A stretch of DNA of 34,245 nucleotides. It comes from Methanobacteriota archaeon (GTDB taxonomy: Archaea > Thermoplasmatota > E2 > DHVEG-1). This document shows positions 26,237 through 31,582 of the stretch, piece after piece (the first letter of the stretch is position 1; each line of letters starts with the position of its first letter). Position numbers and translations under genes: made by a program. Where the stretch lies: positions 1-34,245 of the forward strand of contig JAPKYE010000061.1 in NCBI GenBank assembly GCA_026394495.1. The letters run 5' to 3'. The notes under the pieces were generated by a model that was not told where the DNA came from, ran no database searches, and saw nothing but the letters and a program-made list of their open reading frames with translations.

Positions 26237-26350
26237 GTGATATGTAGAAAAAAGAGGGTGTTAATGTATGTTGCGATGGCTGGGGTAAAACATATGTGAT
26301 TGTAAGAAATCGTTTGATTTTGTTCTGATTTTGTGTTGTTTTAGCGATAG

Positions 26351-26396
26351 ATTTAAATATTAGCACTGATACATATTACCATGATAATATGTATCA
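26351..26396. promoter_or_regulatory. TATA box with 12-bp perfect inverted repeat
   Basis: ATTTAAATAT at 26351-26360 (a TATA on either strand) is followed by TGATACATATTA at 26367-26378 and TAATATGTATCA at 26385-26396, a perfect 12-bp inverted repeat with a six-base spacer. It overlaps the expected start of transcription on the plus strand. A near copy of the right arm, ATGATATGTATCA, recurs at 26551-26563. This looks like a binding site for a dimeric helix-turn-helix regulator. Confidence 0.5.
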
Positions 26397-26400
26397 AACA

Positions 26401-26490
26401 ATGGAAAAAGAATCAAGAGCGCTTATTGTTCGTTGTCTCTTGCAACTCAGCCTGCTTATAGTCATACTTGGAGATGCCATCGTCCACTAA
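26401..26490 (+). CDS. Possible 29-residue peptide downstream of the palindrome
   Basis: An ATG at 26401, five bases after the inverted repeat and about 45 bases after the TATA box, opens a frame of 29 residues with a charged start (MEKESR) and a hydrophobic middle (LLQLSLLIVILG). It has no ribosome site. It could be a tiny membrane peptide, a remnant of a longer gene, or chance. It is listed because the promoter in front otherwise has no plus-strand gene for over 450 bases. Confidence 0.2.
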   Translation: MEKESRALIVRCLLQLSLLIVILGDAIVH

Positions 26491-26855
26491 CAAAACAGTT
26501 CAAAGATAGGTGAATGTAATACTGATCGATGATATACGTGATTCTGCTAAATGATATGTATCAACAAAAATGGCCGTAAAGTTTTTGTACTGATTGACAA
26601 TAAGTGTATTATGCGGGAGGAAAAAGGTATCTGTCACCACGGAAAAAGCAGTTCCTGTTTTGCATTTTTTCCACCTCCAATTTTTTCTCCCGCTGTTTCC
26701 ACTCTTTGAAAAAACCTGTTTTTCAATGCACATAAATCGGTAATAAAACACATATGTCATGTGAAAAATGTTGCAAAAATTATGTTTTTGCAAACATTTA
26801 AATCGAGTTTTAGGTTTCCTATAAGATATATATTGTATTTTGGGAGGTAAAAAGA
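26491..26855. other. Intergenic region with structured segment and promoters
   Basis: No convincing gene is seen in this 365-base stretch. It holds the half-site at 26551-26563, a long-range inverted repeat at 26613-26625 and 26681-26693, TATA candidates CATTTAAAT (26796-26804) and GATATATATT (26825-26834), and the ribosome site GGGAGGT at 26842-26848 for the gene at 26856. The 97-residue minus-strand frame here has no ribosome site or recognisable motif. Confidence 0.5.
26613..26693. repeat. Inverted repeat with a 55-base loop, possible structured RNA
   Basis: GCGGGAGGAAAAA at 26613-26625 and TTTTTTCTCCCGC at 26681-26693 pair over 12 of 13 positions. The loop contains CCACCTCC, which can pair with the GGAGG of the left arm, so alternative folds are possible. 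Such an element could be a noncoding RNA or a leader-type switch. Confidence 0.3.
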
Positions 26856-29762
26856 ATGAAGAAAATGATTACTAAGAAACAAAGGCTGGTTTTTAGCGTA
26901 GCGATCGTGATGGTGTTCGTTGTTGGGGCTTTTTCAAGTGTTCTCGGTAGTGTACCCCAGCTAGACCATGAGCCCATTAATGCTGCTGAAGTGGTGACCG
27001 CAGAAAGACATACGGCAGATGGATCTCTTCCGGTTCCGTTCCGTGACAGCGATTGGGATTTCTGGACAAACCCGGGGAATATGTTTGCGATTCCATCTGG
27101 GAATGTTGGTATTGGGACGATGAATCCACAGAATAAATTGGATGTTAATGGGACTATTCGTTCTACTTCTGGCGGGTTCATGTTCCCTGATGGTTCTCTT
27201 CAGACTTCGGCCGCTTCCGAAAACCCCTGGGTAGTAAACACTAATTATGGAAGCATCTGGACACCAAAAAACATCACAAAAAATTGGCGGGATGTGGCGA
27301 TGTCTGATAATGGACGATATCAAACCGCAGTAGTATCTGCTGGGCAGATCTATATCTCAGCAGACTATGGGAACTCTTGGACATCAAAAGAGAACAACAG
27401 AGAGTGGTATGGTGTGGCGATGTCTGGTGATGGAAGATATCAAACCGCGGTAGCAACCAGTGGGCAGATATATATCTCAGCAGACTATGGGAGCACCTGG
27501 ACATCAAAAGACGCGATCAGAAATTGGCGGGATATAGCAATATCAAATAATGGAGGATATCAAACCGCAGTAGTAAACGAAGGGCAAATTTATATCTCAG
27601 TAAACTATGGGAATAACTGGACACCAAGAGAAACGAACAGACAATGGCTGGATGTTGCAATGTCTGGTGATGGACGATTCCAAACCGCATCAGTTTGGTA
27701 CGGACAGATCTTCGTCTCAGCAGACTATGGAAATACCTGGATACCAAAAGAAACAAACAGAGCTTGGTTTGGTATGGCGATGTCTAGTGATGGACGATAC
27801 CAAACCGCAACGGTTTATGGTGGGCAGATCTATATCTCAGCAGACTATGGAAGCACCTGGACACCAAGAGAAACGAACAGACAATGGTGGGATGTGGCGA
27901 TATCTGATGACGGACGATGCCAAACCGCAGTTGTATATGGTGGGCAGATCTTCGTCTCAGCAGACCATGGGGGCACCTGGACACCAAAAGAGGCCAACAA
28001 AGGTTGGTATGGTGTGGCGATGTCTAGTGATGGACGATACCAAACCGCAACGGTTTATGGTGGGCAGATCTATGTTTCTTATCCGGATTACACTATTATT
28101 GGCAATATTGGTATCGGGACGATGAATCCACAGAATAAATTGGATGTCAATGGGACTATTCGTTCTACCTCTGGTGGGTTCATGTTCCCTGACGGTTCTC
28201 TTCAGACCTCTGCAGCTTCACAGGGACCACAAGGGCCACAAGGGGAACAAGGGGAACAAGGACCTCAGGGACTTCCCCCGGCTCATGAATGGTTGTTGAC
28301 CCAGTTGCGTTTTATGAATCCTGATGGAAATTGGGGTGTTTATGTTGATTTAAAGGGTGACAAAGGTGATACTGGTGACACAGGTCCTCAGGGACCGCCA
28401 GGATTCCCACTCTGGGGTTTAAATGGCAATAATATCTACTATAATAACGGCTCTGTAGGCATCGGCACAACAAGCCCAAACAGCAGCCTGGAAGTGAATG
28501 GAACCATCCATTCGACATCCGGAGGGTTCATGTTTCCTGACGGCTCCTTACAGATATCTGCCGCTTCCGAAAACCCAGGGGTAGTAGCTACTAATTATGG
28601 TAACATTTGGACATCGAAAGATACCAACAGAAATTGGTATGGTGTGGCGATATCTGGTGATGGACGGTACCAAACCGCAACAGCATATGGTGGTCAAATC
28701 TATATCTCAGCAGACTATGGGAGCACCTGGACACCAAAAGAGAGCAACAGAAATTGGTATGGTGTGACGATGTCTGGTGATGGACGGTACCAAACCGCAA
28801 CAGTATATAGTGGGCAGATCTACGTCTCAGCAGACTATGGGAGCACCTGGACACCAAAAGAAACGAACAGACAATGGTGGGATGTGGCGATGTCTGGTAA
28901 CGGACGATATCAAACAGCAGTAGTATCTGTTGGGCGGATTTACGTTTCAGCTGACTATGGGAATACTTGGACACCGAAAGACACCATTAGAAGTTGGTAT
29001 GGTGTGGCGATGTCTGGTGATGGACGATACCAAACCGCAACAGTATATAGTGGGCAGATCTACGTCTCAGCTGACTATGGGAATACTTGGACACCGGAAG
29101 ACATCGCCAGAGATTGGTGGGGTGTAGCTATGTCTGGTGATGGACGATGCCAAACCGCAATTGTATATGGTTGGCAGATCTACGTTTCAGCAGACTATGG
29201 GAACACCTGGACACCGAAAGACACAAACAGATTTTGGTATGGTATAGCTATGTCTGGTAACGGACGATATCAAACAGCAGTAGTAGCTGGTGGGCAGATC
29301 TACGTCTCAGCAGACTATGGGAACACCTGGACACCGAAAGACACTACAAGAAATTGGCATGATGTGGCGATATCTGGTGATGGACGGTACCAAACCGCAA
29401 CAGTATATAGTGGGAAGATCTATGTTTCTTATCCAGATTACGCTCTTATTGGCAATGTTGGTATCGGGACGATGAATCCTGCGTATCTCATGGATGTTCA
29501 GGGGTATGTTCAAGCTTATGGCTATTACACGGGTGATATTATCTTTCAAAAAGATGGTAAACCGCTTTGGAGAATGTTCGAAGATGAAAACGGTTTATAT
29601 CTTGAGCAACTGAAGAGCGGGAAAACCTACCAATTTGTTCTAACAGAGCAGAAGACTTCTGGAGAGGATCTAAAACAGACCGTGAAATCGCTTCAGGAAC
29701 AAAATCAGATGTTGGAACAGCGTATCGCAGCATTAGAACAAGCAATGGGGGAGCGAAAATAA
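26856..29762 (+). CDS. Secreted protein with two seven-unit propeller-like blocks and collagen-like linkers
   Basis: The protein has 968 residues; GGGAGGT lies seven bases before the ATG. A signal peptide covers about 1-31 (basic MKKMITKKQR, hydrophobic FSVAIVMVFVVGAF). Then follow: a GIGTxxPxxxLDVNG/SGGFMFPDGSLQ module (84-120), block one of seven 40-residue repeats (135-414), a second module, collagen-like GPQGPQGEQGEQGPQG (about 455-470), a spacer, a second Gly-x-x stretch (about 501-515), a third module, block two of seven repeats (585-864), a fourth short GIGT motif, and a C-terminal coiled coil (about 930-968). Each repeat carries W-Y/W-G/D-V-A, DGRYQTA and QIYVSADYG, as in Asp-box/BNR-like propeller blades. 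The GIGTxxP modules are known from tail-fibre and surface proteins. It is probably an extracellular fibre or adhesin; the ligand is unknown. Confidence 0.75.
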   Translation: MKKMITKKQRLVFSVAIVMVFVVGAFSSVLGSVPQLDHEPINAAEVVTAERHTADGSLPVPFRDSDWDFWTNPGNMFAIPSGNVGIGTMNPQNKLDVNGTIRSTSGGFMFPDGSLQTSAASENPWVVNTNYGSIWTPKNITKNWRDVAMSDNGRYQTAVVSAGQIYISADYGNSWTSKENNREWYGVAMSGDGRYQTAVATSGQIYISADYGSTWTSKDAIRNWRDIAISNNGGYQTAVVNEGQIYISVNYGNNWTPRETNRQWLDVAMSGDGRFQTASVWYGQIFVSADYGNTWIPKETNRAWFGMAMSSDGRYQTATVYGGQIYISADYGSTWTPRETNRQWWDVAISDDGRCQTAVVYGGQIFVSADHGGTWTPKEANKGWYGVAMSSDGRYQTATVYGGQIYVSYPDYTIIGNIGIGTMNPQNKLDVNGTIRSTSGGFMFPDGSLQTSAASQGPQGPQGEQGEQGPQGLPPAHEWLLTQLRFMNPDGNWGVYVDLKGDKGDTGDTGPQGPPGFPLWGLNGNNIYYNNGSVGIGTTSPNSSLEVNGTIHSTSGGFMFPDGSLQISAASENPGVVATNYGNIWTSKDTNRNWYGVAISGDGRYQTATAYGGQIYISADYGSTWTPKESNRNWYGVTMSGDGRYQTATVYSGQIYVSADYGSTWTPKETNRQWWDVAMSGNGRYQTAVVSVGRIYVSADYGNTWTPKDTIRSWYGVAMSGDGRYQTATVYSGQIYVSADYGNTWTPEDIARDWWGVAMSGDGRCQTAIVYGWQIYVSADYGNTWTPKDTNRFWYGIAMSGNGRYQTAVVAGGQIYVSADYGNTWTPKDTTRNWHDVAISGDGRYQTATVYSGKIYVSYPDYALIGNVGIGTMNPAYLMDVQGYVQAYGYYTGDIIFQKDGKPLWRMFEDENGLYLEQLKSGKTYQFVLTEQKTSGEDLKQTVKSLQEQNQMLEQRIAALEQAMGERK
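27258..28097 (+). repeat. Seven tandem 120-base repeats, block one
   Basis: Seven units of exactly 120 bases, beginning with the Trp codon of WTPK/WTSK at 27258 and repeating at 27378, 27498, 27618, 27738, 27858 and 27978. Each encodes 40 residues. The seventh ends in VSYPDYT rather than VSADYG, closing the block. Similarity is high at the base level in the middle of each unit, which suggests duplication or gene conversion. Confidence 0.85.
28608..29447 (+). repeat. Seven tandem 120-base repeats, block two
   Basis: A second set of seven 120-base units begins at 28608 and repeats at 28728, 28848, 28968, 29088, 29208 and 29328; the last again ends in VSYPDYA. The block and its preceding GIGT/DGSLQ module look like a duplicate of block one and its module. 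Confidence 0.85.
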
Positions 29763-29795
29763 AGTCTCTAATCACGAATATCTAAACAAAGAATT

Positions 29796-29825
29796 GGCAG
29801 ATATCGACTGCCTATTCCTTTTTTT
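29796..29825 (+). terminator. Hairpin and T-run terminator
   Basis: GGCAG at 29796-29800 and CTGCC at 29808-29812 form a five-pair stem with a seven-base loop, followed within six bases by seven or more Ts. This lies about 35 bases after the stop of the repeat protein. Confidence 0.5.
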
Positions 29826-29891
29826 CAAGAGAAAAACAGCGTTAATATTTTTTTTCTCGCTCATTCCTAAACACAATTTTTTTTGTATACG

Positions 29892-29931
29892 TTTTTAAAG
29901 AACGAACCGTTTAAGGAATCTTTGCAGGGAG
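29892..29931 (+). promoter_or_regulatory. Promoter and ribosome site of the nitroreductase gene
   Basis: TTTTTAAAG at 29892-29900 is a TATA candidate, with transcription expected near 29920-29925, and AGGGAG at 29926-29931 lies seven bases before ATG 29939. Confidence 0.45.
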
Positions 29932-29938
29932 TATATTT

Positions 29939-30541
29939 ATGCAAAAATCATCAGTAACAAATCATGTACATAATGCGATCCTATCCCGGAGAACCATCCG
30001 GCGATTCACACAAAAACAGCTTTCCCTTGAAATTCTGAAAAAACTGGTAAATGCAGCACGACTTGCGCCATCTGCCGCAAATCTACAACCATTAGAATAT
30101 GTGATTGTGAATGAAAAAAATGTTTGTTCACAAATTTTTGAAACACTTGGTTGGGCGGCGTATCTTACCCCCCGGTGGACACCTTCCGTAGAGGAACGAC
30201 CGGTTGCCTACATCATCATCGTTGTTAAGGATATTACGAACAAATATTACCCGCGTGATGTCGGTTTTGCTACAGAAAACATTTTGATAGCCGCTGAAGA
30301 AGTAGATATTGGAAGCTGTATCTTATATAATATTAATCGAGCTACAGTTCGGGAAATAATAAATGCTCCTAAAGAATATCAGATCGATTCAATTATTGCG
30401 TTAGGCTATAAGGCAGAACATCCCATTGTTGAAGAGTTGGCTGGTTCAGTAAAATATTGGCGAGACGAACAAGGTGTGTTGCATGTTCCTAAAAGAAAAC
30501 TTGATGATATCATCCATCTGAATGGTTTTTTAGAACGCTAG
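29939..30541 (+). CDS. Nitroreductase-family FMN protein
   Basis: The protein has 200 residues. The family start SRRTIRRFTQKQL (about 16-28), AARLAPSAANLQPLEYVIV (about 39-57), DVGFATENILIAAEEVDIGSCIL (about 100-122) and GYKAEHP near 159-165 define the FMN-binding nitroreductase fold. Members reduce a wide range of quinones, nitro compounds and flavins with NAD(P)H; some archaeal ones are dehalogenase- or dehydrogenase-like, and the natural substrate cannot be told here. It stands alone with its own promoter. Its end overlaps the end of the convergent 72-residue gene by 12 bases. Confidence 0.85.
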   Translation: MQKSSVTNHVHNAILSRRTIRRFTQKQLSLEILKKLVNAARLAPSAANLQPLEYVIVNEKNVCSQIFETLGWAAYLTPRWTPSVEERPVAYIIIVVKDITNKYYPRDVGFATENILIAAEEVDIGSCILYNINRATVREIINAPKEYQIDSIIALGYKAEHPIVEELAGSVKYWRDEQGVLHVPKRKLDDIIHLNGFLER

Positions 30542-30748
30542 TTTTATCTTTGGTCGTATTGCTATAATGGTTGTAATGTTCAGACAGCTTAGCCCCTGAT
30601 CTGATTCAATGACGAGAAATCCTGCATCTGAGTCGATATCTCGGACAAAGCCAATGACTGCATGGCTTTTTTCGTCACCTAGTTCTTGGGTAACGATTTT
30701 GCAGTATTTTCCTATAAATCTTTCCATGCTATTTTCTTTCATCGTCAT
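30530..30748 (-). CDS. Small beta-rich protein, possibly LSm/SH3-like
   Basis: The protein has 72 residues from ATG 30748; ATG 30742 and ATG 30727 are alternatives, and AAGGATG upstream does not decide between them. The alternating pattern (IGKYCKIVTQEL, SHAVIGFVRDIDSDAGFLVIES, CLNITTIIAIRP) predicts about five beta strands like an LSm or SH3-like barrel. The middle GFVRDID segment resembles an Sm1 turn, but I cannot confirm membership. It may bind RNA. It overlaps the nitroreductase tail by 12 bases. Confidence 0.5.
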   Translation of the reverse strand: MTMKENSMERFIGKYCKIVTQELGDEKSHAVIGFVRDIDSDAGFLVIESDQGLSCLNITTIIAIRPKIKLAF

Positions 30749-30926
30749 CCTTAATCGTGTTATTATTTGTCATTATTAGTTTATATTACTTTCGTGGTAA
30801 AATGCCAGCTACGAAAACACGTAATTTTCATGATTTGGAAAAAAGAAAAGCAAATGAAGACATTCATATCTTGAAATGAATATCCTTCATTTTAAAAAAA
30901 AAAGATATGAAAAGTGAAAAAAACAT
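30749..30926 (-). terminator. Short intergenic stretch with minus-strand T-run
   Basis: No gene is seen. On the minus strand a run of ten or more Ts, complementary to the A run around 30894-30903, follows the 37-residue gene and would act as an archaeal terminator. A weak stem, ATTCAT/ATGAAT, lies just beyond it. Confidence 0.35.
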
Positions 30927-31040
30927 TTATCTATGTTTTGTTAAACGTTCCAACATCTTTCGTGTACGTCTTTTTTCAAGAATCATCTGCAAATACCATG
31001 GTGCTATTTCGATTCCTCGTACATTCTGCATCCCATTCAT
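30927..31040 (-). CDS. 37-residue basic peptide with a strong ribosome site
   Basis: The frame encodes 37 residues starting MNGMQNVRGIEIAPW, with a C-terminal Lys/Arg-rich helix (LEKRRTRKMLERLTKH). Directly upstream on the minus strand, GAGGTGAG is almost a full match to the archaeal anti-Shine-Dalgarno sequence, five bases from the ATG, and TTTTTTATA near 31080-31088 is a TATA candidate. These signals argue that the peptide is made. No family is recognised; the basic helix might contact nucleic acid. Confidence 0.6.
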   Translation of the reverse strand: MNGMQNVRGIEIAPWYLQMILEKRRTRKMLERLTKHR

Positions 31041-31145
31041 ATGTCTCACCTCGCTAGAGTTCCCAGCGAATCCTGCTGAAGTATAAAAAACTATTTGTTT
31101 GCTGCGTTGCTCGTACGATCGTGTTGGTGAACAACATCCGGTCTT

Positions 31146-31286
31146 TTATGCTAATCCTTTGATCGCGGTGACGCACTGTGCACAAATCTTTTTTGTTTCT
31201 CCGTGTGTTTCAATAAAATGGATGTCATCTAAACCGTGTTCTTCTCCACAAACTAAACATAAATGAATTTCTTGTTTTTGTCTCAT
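31146..31286 (-). CDS. 46-residue zinc-finger-like protein
   Basis: The frame encodes 46 residues with two CxxC knuckles: CLVC at 10-13, followed by GEEHG, and CAQC at 35-38. Four cysteines 25 residues apart are the layout of a small zinc ribbon. GAGAGATGATC just upstream on the minus strand gives a good ribosome site, and TATTAAAAG near 31313-31321 is a TATA candidate. Such proteins often act in transcription or RNA binding, but no partner is visible. Confidence 0.65.
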   Translation of the reverse strand: MRQKQEIHLCLVCGEEHGLDDIHFIETHGETKKICAQCVTAIKGLA

Positions 31287-31366
31287 TTGATCATCTCTCT
31301 TACATTATAATTCTTTTAATACATAATCCTATTAAAAAACCAATCATTTTTTTGTCAAAACTATAG

Positions 31367-31519
31367 TTATCGTAAATTGAATGTCATATCTAATCGGTCA
31401 ACTCTTTCTTTTAAACGTAGATTTTCGTTGGTCAATTTTTCTATTTTTTCATCTTGTTCGTTAAGCACTCGCCATACTTCTTCGAAATTTTGTTTCCAAT
31501 CTGTTAATCGTTTTTCCAT
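31367..31519 (-). CDS. 50-residue coiled-coil protein
   Basis: The frame encodes 50 residues, starting MEKRLTDWKQNFEEVW and continuing with an evident leucine/isoleucine heptad pattern (VLNEQDEKIEKLTNENLRL), so a short parallel coiled coil is likely. GCGGTGAA lies five to six bases before the ATG on the minus strand. No family is recognised. With the next two small genes on the same strand it forms a run of short proteins. Confidence 0.6.
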   Translation of the reverse strand: MEKRLTDWKQNFEEVWRVLNEQDEKIEKLTNENLRLKERVDRLDMTFNLR

Positions 31520-31582
31520 ATATTTCACCGCATCCTTTATAGTGTATCCACGATTTGATATTTGAATAATCTGGTTGTCTTT

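Noticed and set aside
26500-26793. 97-residue minus-strand gene
   Set aside because: No ribosome site, promoter or family features; it overlaps the promoter region and inverted repeat upstream of the gene at 26856.
27607-28125. 172-residue alternative-frame protein in the repeat block
   Set aside because: It arises because the 120-base units stay open in several frames; the real frame has a signal peptide, ribosome site and domain structure.
27258-29447. CRISPR array or satellite DNA
   Set aside because: The units are 120 bases, contiguous without spacers and in frame within one coding region.
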